64,000 nt of DNA from Tricholomella constricta (Eukaryota > Basidiomycota > Agaricomycetes > Agaricales > Lyophyllaceae). The DNA lies in contig JAACJP010000007.1 in assembly GCA_013368375.1 (NCBI GenBank), positions 186,001 through 250,000 on the forward strand, read 5' to 3'. Both the position numbers and the translations under genes were made by a program. Of the stretch, positions 55,559-64,000 are shown in pieces. The first letter of the stretch is position 1; each line of letters begins with the position of its first letter. The notes under the pieces were generated by a model that worked only from the letters and a program-made list of their open reading frames with translations, made no database searches and was not told the origin of the DNA.

Positions 55559-55623
55559 GCCTTGAACGTGAACGTCGTAACGAAGTTCAACGAGCATCAG
55601 GACATTGTCCTCACGTGGCAACA

Positions 55624-56394
55624 ATGGCATCAATTTCTGAATACTTCGTCGCCGACATCTCGGCCTCCAATACCACTGCACCCCCTCCCGAACTCCTCTC
55701 ACAGGACACCCTCAACCAGCTCATCCAGTCCAACAACAACCTGGTGATAGCTGTCGAGAGCCTTCAAGGGGAGAACCAGCGGCTCAACGCTGAACTACGG
55801 GCCTCGCACACACGTCATGCTGCTCTGGGCACCGTCGTCGACGACATCTACAGCAACATGGACCGCTACAACGATACCACCAACCCCCCTGTCCCAGACT
55901 CGCCCCCCCCTCCTCGCAACAAGAGACAGAGGACCTCGAGCTCATGGTCAGTCAATGTGCAGCCCGGCCCCCCCACCCACAGCGCCATTCCCTCCTCCAT
56001 CACAACTCCCTCCTCCTACTTAGGAACCGACCATCAGTTTTCCGTAACCACTGCAATGGCGCCCCCGGCTCCTGCCTCGGCTGTCCCCCAGGGCCCCCTC
56101 GGCCCGCCTGCCCCCGCTGTGCAACCCCCCCTGAACTCGGGGGGCAGCAAAGTCAGCGTCGAGGTCGGCTCGGTCAACTGGGGTAAGGACATCACCGGAG
56201 AGCTCAAGGCGCTCATGAACCTCCTCCCGGCCCTCGGCCATGTCTCACGCAATGTACGTGCCCATCGTCACCGTCCCGGTTTCATCAAGGCCGTTTTCAA
56301 CTCCAACGTCGATGCAATTTCGTTCGTCACCATCTGGAGTGCAGGGCCACGTCCTGGGGCATACCACACCGTCACTGCGAGGTTGTTAAACTGA
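55624..56394 (+). CDS. LINE-2 ORF1, Pro-rich protein without zinc knuckles
   Basis: About 256 residues from the ATG at 55624 (the frame is open from 55615). Residues 20-70 form a predicted coiled coil (LNQLIQSNNNLVIAVESLQ, ENQRLNAELRASHTRHAAL). A Pro/Ser/Thr-rich middle follows, with a basic patch RNKRQRTSS. The C-terminus (VNWGKDITGELKALMNLLPA, RPGFIKAVFNSNVDAISFV) might be a small RNA-binding fold. It lacks the Cys-rich knuckles of the other LINE. The role as ORF1 is inferred from position, 24 nt before ORF2, and the coiled coil, as in other LINE ORF1 proteins. Confidence 0.75.
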   Translation: MASISEYFVADISASNTTAPPPELLSQDTLNQLIQSNNNLVIAVESLQGENQRLNAELRASHTRHAALGTVVDDIYSNMDRYNDTTNPPVPDSPPPPRNKRQRTSSSWSVNVQPGPPTHSAIPSSITTPSSYLGTDHQFSVTTAMAPPAPASAVPQGPLGPPAPAVQPPLNSGGSKVSVEVGSVNWGKDITGELKALMNLLPALGHVSRNVRAHRHRPGFIKAVFNSNVDAISFVTIWSAGPRPGAYHTVTARLLN

Positions 56395-56417
56395 GTAGGG
56401 TGGGTGAGCATGTAATT

Positions 56418-59400
56418 ATGAGTCTGCTACGTCCGCGACCACCTAGCATACCTTTTACACAAGTAGATACCCAATCAAAGTCGCCTTTATTCACTCTGAA
56501 CATTAAGTCTTGGAATACTGGAGGAAGACTTGCTATCGAGCTCACCTGCCCTTACTTTCGTCGTGATATACAAAACCACCACATACACCTCTACCAGGAA
56601 ACTCACCTTGTAGATCAACAACATGAGACCCTTCATATACCACATGGCTATAGTGCATTCTCACTACCACGTCATTACAAACAATTATTCTCTCGACCAT
56701 GGGGAGGAGTCCTAGCACTAGTCCACAACGACCTAAAAATTAAATTCCGAGACGATTTGTCGAGCCCAGACATCATGGTACTGGAATCTGACCACTACAT
56801 TGTAGTCAATGTCTACATACTACCAGAAGAGGCACGATGGAACTCCTTCTCTGATGTAGATCCCTTTGAGAAACTATGTGAGATTGCGCACCTGCTATGC
56901 AACTTGGACAAACCAATGTACCTTATCGGAGACCTGAACGCTCGGACAGGCTCCATGTCCCCAACCCACCATACAAGATTCTCTGATGATACCATTGTCT
57001 CAACAAGAGGCCGCCTCTTACTAGAACTCTGCCATGATCTCCGCCTAGAAATCCTCAACGGCAACGTACTATATGCCCCAGGAAGCGGTCAATTCACGTC
57101 TATCCAACCTATGGGAAATTCTACCATAGACTATGTCATTACAAATAACAAGGGAGCTAACCTGGTTTCCCGCTTCCAAGTAATGCCTCTAGTGCCTGGT
57201 GAACGAGACCACACACCACTAGATCTAAACCTGCAATTACAACACTCCGAACCCCCTCGACCACAAAGGCTCCCCAAACCCATGCAAAACCCAAACAATA
57301 AACCTGTTTTGAAACTTACCAACAGCCGAATAGATTTGCTACTGCAACATGTCTTTGACTCGAAATCAGACCTGAAGTCAAGGACACGCCGCCTGTACGG
57401 CGATGTCACCAGAACAACAAGTCCAACTCATGTTTACGTCGATGGTTCGTGCCATCACAATGGTCTCCCACATGCAAGGGCAGGTAGTGGCGTCTACTGG
57501 GGAGACAACAATCCTAAAAACTCCTCCTTCAGAGTACCCAATGCACAAACTAATAACCGTGGTGAAGTGTATGCTATCCTTAAAGCACTCCAAATGGCTT
57601 GGCTGCATGAGACTCTCCATATTCACTCAGACTCGGAATATGCAATGGAGACTATTGTAATCCGAGGTGCAGCAAAAGCAGCACATGGATGGAAAATAAC
57701 AAATGGCGACCTGTTCAAAGACATCGCTACACTGATCAAAAATCGAACTGCAGCCATTGTATTTATACAGGTGAAGGGGCATTGTGGCAACCTCCGCCAC
57801 GACGAGGCAGACAGATTAGCCAATGTCGGTGCAACACAGGACCCTGTCCCTGTCTATACACCTCTTAACATAAATACGAGCAACACCAGTGCAAACGAGG
57901 TAGTAACAGACAAGGTCTCCTACGTGCCATTGAAAGCCGACGATGGGGCTGCTATACAACCTACAACCAAAAGTGGGACCCCACTACCAAGCCATAGAAA
58001 TCGCACCTCGGCGCTTGAGCAACAAAAAAAGCACAGAGCGCTCATCATTGAGGCCAAGTCAGAGAAAGAATTCTGGATAACAGCAAAGAAAATAATGGGA
58101 TCGAAACAGGCTCAAGCAGATATCTCTGCAGACACTCTTAAAGAGGTCTTTGAGAAACGCATGAATCCTATCTGCCCGCTACCCAAGTCCTTCAATGTCA
58201 ACAGGCTAGAACTAAACCAAACCTTAGCTAGTGTCATACCAACTCGAACAATTGATACGACCCCAGAGCAATTCTTCTCTGCTCCAATAAGTGAAGAAGA
58301 AATTGAAATTGCAAAAGAACATTTTCACGACCGGTCAGCAGCGACTAGCTCGCCAGGACTAGACAATGTCGGTTTTGCCGAACTGGAGGAAATTGACAAT
58401 GACCAACTGTGTCTCCTTCTCAACGACTGCCTAAGCAACCTAGAGGTTCCCTCAACATGGTTGACAGCAGCACTTGTTGGAATCATCAAAAGAGGAAAAG
58501 ACAAAGAGGATCCTAAAGAATACCGCGCTATTGGGCTTGAAAGTGTCCTGCTTAAGCTCATGACACTTATCATCCACAAACGGATTACAGCATGGTGCCT
58601 AGCGCGGAACCTCCTCCCACCCTCACAAAATGGTTTCCGAGAAGGATTCCGAACAAACGACAATGTGTTCATCCTACGATGTGCCATCGAACGGGCTCGG
58701 TCGCTGAACCTCCCACTCTATGTGGTCTTTGCTGATATCAGCAATGCATTCCCCTCAACAGAACAGGCCACACTATGGCTCAAAATGAGGAGAATGGGAG
58801 CAAATGGCCACCTATTTGACTGGCTCCGCATGTTGTACCAACGAATGTCATATGTTGTCAAACACCGGTCAGAAATGTCCTCTACTTTCTTTGCTAAACT
58901 GGGAATTTTAATTGGGGACAATTCATCGCCCATACTATGGACACTTTACCTTGCCGACTTCTGTTTAAATCCTGATGCAGATGACATTGAACTGGCAGGC
59001 ACCACCATAGCAAACCTTGAACAGGCAGATGATATAATTCTCATATCAACAAGCCCCACAAGTGCTCAGAGGAAAATGAATGCCCTATGGAACTGGTGTA
59101 GCATTAATTTTATGCTCCTCAGTGCTATTAAATCTATGTATATGATATTTGGGCCCATACCTAATGACCTGCCAATACTCAAGTTTGGGCAGGTGACTGT
59201 CGACTTTACCACAGAACAGACCTATGTTGGAATAACTCTACAGTCAACCCAACGAAATATCTTTACAAAACACTACAAAAATAAGGCAAGCAAAGCACGA
59301 ACAGTTGGTAACACTGTACTGGGCATGGAGGCCTTAATTGGTGAGCTACCCCCATGGGAAGGCAAAAAACTCTACATGGCCCAGATTGACCCACACCTGA

Positions 59401-60317
59401 TACATGGATATGAGGTGATCCTGGATATCACCCCCACACTCCTCGAAATGCTTGCAGATGTTCAGATCGCATTTCTGCGCAGAATCCTTGGACTAAACAA
59501 AAGGTCAATGGTCACACCACTGTTCACAGAGACATCTCTAGTGCCATTGCGGTATCGGAGAATAATCTTAGCTCTAGGCCACCTACAATATCTATCAAGC
59601 CTTCCCTCTGAACGTTTTGTCAGAAAGGCATTCTTAGATTCTGTGGCACTTGCAAAGGACAAAAAGGCATCCTGGGCAATGGACCTGCAATATGTCATGC
59701 ACAGCCTACCTTTCCATATTCCCCTCCCTGACTTGGACACAATATCACCACTACAAGTAAATGATATTATCAAACTGTTCAAATCTAAACTGGAATTCCA
59801 CCTGCAATCTGAGCTTGATCTCTCCCCCAAATTGTACCTCCTGCAAAACAGATTGGAACCAAACAAGGATGGTCCCCCAAAGCAGAAAATATTACACTTC
59901 AGACACTACCTTAGCGTACCAAACAGCAAACACAGAAAATCATTGACAAGGCTACTACTCTCTGCCCACCCACTGGCAATCGAACGTCTGAGGTGGGCAG
60001 AGCACCGCAGGCCACGGATAAATCGTCAATGGCGCCTATGCCGCCTGTGTGAAAATGCTGTTGAGAGCCCGGAACATGCACTACTTGAATGCAACATGTC
60101 AGATGAACTGATAGCATTACGCAATGTATTCATGACCAAAATGTATGCTGATGTACCGCGCCTACACCGACGCCCTACAGTGACCTCCACTGAGCTACTA
60201 AAGTCAATACTCAGTGAAAGAAAAACAATCGGTTTACTGGCAAAATACACCTATGAAGTGCTAACACTGTATGAGACCATCCCACTGTACATCCCAATTA
60301 CTGCCGTGCTGGAATGA
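56418..60317 (+). CDS. LINE-2 ORF2: endonuclease, RNase H, reverse transcriptase, zinc knuckle
   Basis: About 1,299 residues, open throughout. EEP endonuclease at roughly residues 25-290: NIKSWNTGG, YQETHLVDQ, MYLIGDLNARTGS, STIDYVITN, GERDHTPLDLN. RNase H at about 335-475: THVYVDGSCHHNG, NNRGEVYAILKALQM, LHIHSDSEYAME, KGHCGNLRHDEADRLANVG, with the D-E-D-D residues present. Reverse transcriptase at about 600-900: EYRAIGLESVLLKLMTLII, SQNGFREGFRTNDNVFILR, motif A LYVVFADISNAFPST, ILIGDNSSPILWTLYLADF, catalytic LEQADDIILIS. Near residue 1210 a CCHC knuckle (CRLCENAVESPEHALLEC). The RNase H lies upstream of the RT, whereas in known RNase H-bearing LINEs it follows the RT. All catalytic residues are kept, so the enzyme could be active. 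Confidence 0.93.
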   Translation: MSLLRPRPPSIPFTQVDTQSKSPLFTLNIKSWNTGGRLAIELTCPYFRRDIQNHHIHLYQETHLVDQQHETLHIPHGYSAFSLPRHYKQLFSRPWGGVLALVHNDLKIKFRDDLSSPDIMVLESDHYIVVNVYILPEEARWNSFSDVDPFEKLCEIAHLLCNLDKPMYLIGDLNARTGSMSPTHHTRFSDDTIVSTRGRLLLELCHDLRLEILNGNVLYAPGSGQFTSIQPMGNSTIDYVITNNKGANLVSRFQVMPLVPGERDHTPLDLNLQLQHSEPPRPQRLPKPMQNPNNKPVLKLTNSRIDLLLQHVFDSKSDLKSRTRRLYGDVTRTTSPTHVYVDGSCHHNGLPHARAGSGVYWGDNNPKNSSFRVPNAQTNNRGEVYAILKALQMAWLHETLHIHSDSEYAMETIVIRGAAKAAHGWKITNGDLFKDIATLIKNRTAAIVFIQVKGHCGNLRHDEADRLANVGATQDPVPVYTPLNINTSNTSANEVVTDKVSYVPLKADDGAAIQPTTKSGTPLPSHRNRTSALEQQKKHRALIIEAKSEKEFWITAKKIMGSKQAQADISADTLKEVFEKRMNPICPLPKSFNVNRLELNQTLASVIPTRTIDTTPEQFFSAPISEEEIEIAKEHFHDRSAATSSPGLDNVGFAELEEIDNDQLCLLLNDCLSNLEVPSTWLTAALVGIIKRGKDKEDPKEYRAIGLESVLLKLMTLIIHKRITAWCLARNLLPPSQNGFREGFRTNDNVFILRCAIERARSLNLPLYVVFADISNAFPSTEQATLWLKMRRMGANGHLFDWLRMLYQRMSYVVKHRSEMSSTFFAKLGILIGDNSSPILWTLYLADFCLNPDADDIELAGTTIANLEQADDIILISTSPTSAQRKMNALWNWCSINFMLLSAIKSMYMIFGPIPNDLPILKFGQVTVDFTTEQTYVGITLQSTQRNIFTKHYKNKASKARTVGNTVLGMEALIGELPPWEGKKLYMAQIDPHLIHGYEVILDITPTLLEMLADVQIAFLRRILGLNKRSMVTPLFTETSLVPLRYRRIILALGHLQYLSSLPSERFVRKAFLDSVALAKDKKASWAMDLQYVMHSLPFHIPLPDLDTISPLQVNDIIKLFKSKLEFHLQSELDLSPKLYLLQNRLEPNKDGPPKQKILHFRHYLSVPNSKHRKSLTRLLLSAHPLAIERLRWAEHRRPRINRQWRLCRLCENAVESPEHALLECNMSDELIALRNVFMTKMYADVPRLHRRPTVTSTELLKSILSERKTIGLLAKYTYEVLTLYETIPLYIPITAVLE

Positions 60318-60517
60318 TGCAGCCGCTAAAAAACAGATATTTCTCTGCCCCATGCCCCTCTCCACTGCTTTCCTGCGATCAACCTGAACTACGGCCTAGC
60401 TCACAGATTGTAGTGAGGTGGGGCCCGAGACGAAGATGTAGAATAACTAGATACCTGCCTGTAAATTACATCGGGATAATCTCGGCCCCCGGCGTTCAGG
60501 AATTGGACCATGCCGGT

Positions 60518-60541
60518 AATACTACTACTACTACTACTACT
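60518..60541 (+). repeat. (TAC)n microsatellite, LINE tail
   Basis: About seven TAC/ACT triplets just after the second LINE's 3' UTR, probably its tail. Confidence 0.7.
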
Positions 60542-60714
60542 TGTACAAGCAATGGACCTGCACAGAACGCCTTGAACGTGGCCAACGCCTCGCCCCGCAC
60601 CAATTCTCCATTCAGACGCATTAAACGTACAAGCAAAATGGTAGGTATTTCATCGTAACTTAAGGACAGAAACTCAGTTATCTTATTAGGTTGCGATATA
60701 TTGGTGGCTGGGTC

Positions 60715-61099
60715 ATGTCTGAGGAGGAAGCCTTCAAGTGGGCTGCGCGTATCTCCGATAAACCTGTGGAAGAAGTTGACTTCGACTACGCCATAAAGAT
60801 CCTCTACCGATATCTCAAGCGACGCGCGGATATATCAATTGTGTATCCCAACGCTCTGGACGACTCGGAGGCGATGATCATGGTTGTTACACAGCGCCAT
60901 CCCCACTACAGCCCGCGAAGAGGTGATGATCCGAAGAAATCGGAGCAGTTTATTAAGGGGAGAGTGGATGCCTTGGTCGGCAAGGCCCTCACCAACGACG
61001 GTAAGGCGCCTCAACGTCTTTCATGGGGAGGAACTAACATGTCAATGGTTGTCAGGAGTCCAGAACATCCAGTTTATCACTGCTGTCGGAGAACTTTAA
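60715..61099 (+). CDS. Small hypothetical protein, two exons
   Basis: Exons 60715-61000 and 61056-61099 with a 55-nt intron (GTAAGG..GTCAG), 109 residues. It starts MSEEEAFKWAARISDKPVEE and includes VDFDYAIKILYRYLKRRAD, VTQRHPHYSPRRGDDPKKSE, QFIKGRVDALVGKALTNDG and ends VQNIQFITAVGEL. Probably a mixed helical protein. The frame also continues upstream of the ATG as WLRYIGGWV behind an acceptor at 60689, so a first exon may be missing, perhaps cut off by the second LINE. Family unknown. Confidence 0.45.
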
Positions 61100-63000
61100 T
61101 TACTACGAAGACTCTTGCTATGTGCCCATTTCCTCCACGTTGTAACATTATCAACCAGTATATCGCTGTTAACTTTGTCTTCTTTAGTCTCACGAGTTAG
61201 TACCGTCGCTCACTTGTGCTCTGCTGTATCACTGCGACTTCAAGGTGTGTATATTTGTTGAGCTAGGAAAATCGTACTCTCACGTAGTCCGTCAAATAGG
61301 CAATTGCCCCCGAGAGACAGTCTGCTTGCTAGTCGAGACGATACCATTTGGATGGCGGCTTGCCCGGCGCGACTCGTTTCTGGCCACTACAAGGAGCAAA
61401 GCACAAACATTTCGTCGGCTACAGTGAGAGCAATAATCAATTCTGGGACTGAGTGTGCTATTGGCTTGTCGATTTCCCTCATTGCTAGCAACGACCGCTT
61501 TGAGGAGCTCCTGAAGGGAACCTGCCAGTCATCCTTACAACAATTTCTGCGATACGTTGAACAAACCCTCGCCTTATTACTCATTAGCCGTCCTAACTGC
61601 GCTGCCCGTCTTCCCTACGACCGACACGTCCACAAACTCGCTGATTTCTTTCAGTAGGTGATCAAAGATGCACCCCTTCACAGTCATTTATTATCCCACG
61701 TTGACGTTAAGTTTTAATGCAGGGCGACGTGTGGAATACCAAAAGCAGCCAACGCGTGGCCGATGTAGTAACAGAACCGTACCGCCCGCACGGCGCCTCC
61801 TCCTTCCGGTGCGTGCACGTCACGGTCTCGATATCCTCCTACAAGCCGATCATCCGGGCGACGGCGGCGCCAGCACGCAAGGCCAGCGCTCCTGAGTCTA
61901 CCAGCTCGTCCCTGCCGACTTCCTCTCGCCCGCGATGAAGCACCGTCGCAGCTTACTGTCTCATACTGAAGCAGCTCGATCTCCTGGTTCCCGCCACGCT
62001 GGGCGCGCTGATTGCGGTCAAATTACAAGGTCTTCAAGTTGGACGTTGTGTGGGGGCCGTCCACTCGTTTGGTGCGTATTTTTTTTTTTTGTTCTGGGCC
62101 GTGAAGGGTACTTGCGAAGGGATATCCTTGCAGCTCGACAGGCCAGAGGACGTGCTCATCCATTGTAATTACCATCAGAAGCCACAGGAAGAGTGACCTG
62201 CCGCCGCTGTGGCAGTACCGAGTCCGAGTCCGAGTCCGGCGTGGAAGCTTTCGACCATTTTAGACTGTCTGCCATCCGAGTTTGGAGTACAGTCCAGACT
62301 CAAAGACGGACCAACCCACAGGTGCATGTGCTCAGGAGGTACCCGTATCTATAACAGGTGCACGACCGCACATTCCAGAGAGTGGTGAGCGCAGTGGTAA
62401 GAATAGAAACGGTCTAGGGCGACCGAAATCGGCGCAAGGCGGAAAGATAAACTGAACACACCAGGAGAACAGCCTGAGATTCAGAGATGAACGGTACATA
62501 AGCATACCTTACCCTGCGAACACTGGGACATGACGTTCATAATAATATACAGACGAACTCGATTCTCCGAATCGAACCCCAACACCGACAATATTTCATG
62601 TTTCAATATTCATGTACCAGCGCCGTTGCCGCCGTTGTCGTTGTCGCGGTCACGACACCAGGCCTGGGTACTTATCGGGCACTGAGGCGGAAGGGGCACG
62701 ACCCACAATGGGCGGACTCGGAGTGTAGGCTGTGGTCCATAGACTTGCAGGCAAACATGTTCACGTCCATACTCATTTCTTGGGGGACATTCGTCTCCTC
62801 CTGATGCTGACAAAAGCAAGAACTAGAGCGACACCATTTCTCGGAGTTCGTTACCAGCACAGCCTGTCGAGAATCAGATCAGCAGCGCGCCGACGCGGAC
62901 TTGGCGCTTGTGGTGCGCATACACAGACAGTGCTTGGTCAAAGGGGCATAGATTTATTGATAGATTCCACTCCCTTCCTTCCCCGTCGACAGAGTCACAG
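61100..63000. other. About 1.9 kb with unresolved short frames
   Basis: Possible exons occur at 61304-61657 and 61717-62168 (for example a frame containing LDLLVPATLGALIAVKLQG near 61975), but no start, stop and splice set gives one protein. A poly-T run is at 62073-62083. Nothing recognised. Confidence 0.3.
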
Positions 63001-63937
63001 TCATATGTCCCAGTGCAAGCCGGCTGTCTCGTAGAGCTCTCGCTTGAATTCTTCCATGCTAATCGGCTGCTCTCCAAGCTTCCTCCACCCCGAGTTCACT
63101 CCTAAACCATCGAACCCCCACACATGGATCTCATCCCCTACAACCACATATCCCTTCATATATGGAACGCGGCGCTTCGAGGCAGCGAGATCCATGTAGC
63201 GCGCTATCTGGAAAGTACCTAATCTGACCTGGGACTGCCTCGTTTTCACTTCGATCACGCAAACCATTATGTCGTCGATGAGCGTTTCGGTGGCTTTGAC
63301 GACGATGAAATCGGGACTGCACTGAGATTTTGATTTTCTCAGGCGCACTGTGCGCGAAGTCGTTAGAAATGGACTAAGATAGAGTCAAAAAGAATACTTG
63401 CATACGAGGTTCCCGCAGGAGTCTAGACTGATGTCCCCAACCCCAGGATCATGATACGGAACAGAAGGTTAAATTCACTGTCCTAGTTACATGGTCCCAA
63501 TGTTCCCAACTGGGGATGCCACAGGCAGCCGCTACATCGTCGAGGTGTGAATTATTCGCACAGAGATCTTGCATGGAGAACGATGTGTCGTCAACATCAA
63601 TCGATCCTATACTGGTTCCTTCGAAATCTCTGAGGTCTCGCGGACCAGACCCATCACTGCCAACATCGGACGGCGCCTGTGCGTCAAAATCCTTCCGTAA
63701 GAGACCCTGAGGCTTTACCATGAACCTCCTATTAGAAGGAAAGATCGAGGTAAAGAGGCCATTGAGAGGCCCGTATAGAGACGCCTCGTAGTGGACACCA
63801 GGCCCTTCGTCGTTATTAAGTGGTTCAACTGGTGCGACGGATTTGAATGAGTGGAGCGCATTGCGAAGGCGGAGCAGTATCCATCCGCTAACGAGTTCGT
63901 CGAAGGGAGGCTGTCGGGCGTTCTGAAGGGGAGCCAT
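63001..63937 (-). CDS. PD-(D/E)XK nuclease-fold fungal protein, three exons
   Basis: Exons 63937-63479, 63427-63406 and 63347-63001, 275 residues; the middle exon is 22 nt and all joins keep frame. The C-terminal part holds a restriction-endonuclease-like signature: SPDFIVVKATETL, then CVIEVKTRQSQ (PD..EVK spacing as in PD-(D/E)XK enzymes), followed by RYMDLAASKRRVPYMKGYV and EIHVWGFDGLGVNSGWR. The N-terminal part (MAPLQNARQPPFDELVSGW, ILLRLRNALHSFKSVAPVE) is helical, with an acidic linker. Similar nuclease-fold proteins are common in agaricomycetes and of unknown role. The start ATG 63937 leaves nine upstream frame codons unused. Activity and substrate unknown. Confidence 0.7.
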
Positions 63938-64000
63938 GGATAGTTCAAAAAATGCAAGCAAGTGCGACTTTATAGATGAAAGGACAATGGCCGTTCTACG
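63938..64000. other. Window edge, promoter side of nuclease-fold gene
   Basis: Nothing further recognised. Confidence 0.4.

Larger units (their letters stand above)
55571..60568 (+). mobile_element. Second LINE with RNase H placed before the reverse transcriptase
   Basis: Two-ORF non-LTR element on the plus strand: ORF1 55624-56394, ORF2 56418-60317, 3' UTR to about 60517, then a (TAC)n microsatellite (60518-60541) like those ending some LINEs. Domain order in ORF2 is endonuclease, RNase H, reverse transcriptase, unlike the LINE at 44.4-50.7 kb. Base use is more AT-rich than the first LINE. Exact ends depend on the candidate duplication. Confidence 0.8.
55559..60580. repeat. Candidate 12-bp direct repeat flanking second LINE
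   Basis: GCCTTGAACGTG occurs at 55559-55570 and 60569-60580 and may be the target duplication. The right copy is 27 bp past the ACT repeat tail, which is unusual. Confidence 0.45.

Noticed and set aside
60314..60658. 114-codon plus-strand frame after LINE ORF2
   Set aside because: Runs through the 3' UTR and TAC repeat; no domain.
62555..62590. GGTTCGATTC B-box-like motif on the minus strand
   Set aside because: No matching A box or acceptor stem upstream.

Overview
The window reads as nuclear DNA of a filamentous basidiomycete, most likely an agaricomycete. The inference rests on gene style and gene families. Genes are compact and split by many introns of about 50-60 nt with GT..AG ends and CTNAC-like branch points. 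Two genes belong to the DUF6533 membrane family, and there is a tyrosine-kinase-like (TKL) kinase of the type common in agaricomycetes. Plant-debris enzymes (cutinase, PL26-type lyase, extracellular aldose epimerase) sit among many transposable elements. I rebuilt splice junctions by hand. For the transposase, mitochondrial protein, ammonium transporter, PLAC8 pair, cutinase, eIF3g, Atg27, kinase, HVA1-TUDOR, DUF7330 and PD-(D/E)XK genes the exon lengths sum to a whole number of codons and give one open protein.

Layout. 1-1.5 kb: DDE_Tnp_4 (Harbinger/PIF-like) transposase with one intron, next to a perfect 27-bp-arm hairpin. 2.1-3.9 kb: non-autonomous element with long inverted arms. 4.0-5.8 kb: DUF6533 gene. 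9.3-10.5 kb: probable mitochondrial protein. 11.2-13.2 kb: ammonium transporter with TATA box and GATA sites upstream. 14.6-16.0 kb: two tandem PLAC8 genes. 18.0-18.8 kb: cutinase. 19.9-21.7 kb: aldose 1-epimerase. 22.4-24.1 kb: second DUF6533 gene. 25.6 kb: 81-bp tandem repeat. 27.0-28.2 kb: eIF3g. 28.8-30.1 kb: ATG27. 30.9-34.6 kb: PcRGLX/YetA-like lyase (PL26 type). 35.4-36.3 kb: MITE. 36.6-42.9 kb: CBS/PB1 gene running into a TKL kinase.

The CBS/PB1 gene is interrupted by a 2,464-bp hAT-like element (39974-42437) with an exact 8-bp target duplication. The rest is: 43.5-44.2 kb, second hAT-like MITE; 44.4-50.7 kb, full-length LINE with both ORFs open, poly-A tail and 15-bp target duplication; 50.8-51.7 kb, HVA1-TUDOR protein; 52.0-53.1 kb, BTB protein; 54.0-55.2 kb, DUF7330 protein; 55.6-60.5 kb, second LINE whose ORF2 has the order endonuclease, RNase H, reverse transcriptase; 60.7-61.1 kb, small hypothetical; 63.0-63.9 kb, PD-(D/E)XK nuclease-fold protein.

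Most interesting points: (1) the LINE at 55.6-60.5 kb with RNase H before the reverse transcriptase; (2) the CBS-PB1 gene fused toward a kinase, with a TGA stop overlapping an ATG (ATGA) at the junction and a hAT-like insertion upstream; (3) an intact LINE flanked by an exact target duplication, suggesting recent movement. I see no CRISPR array, no rRNA and no convincing functional tRNA.
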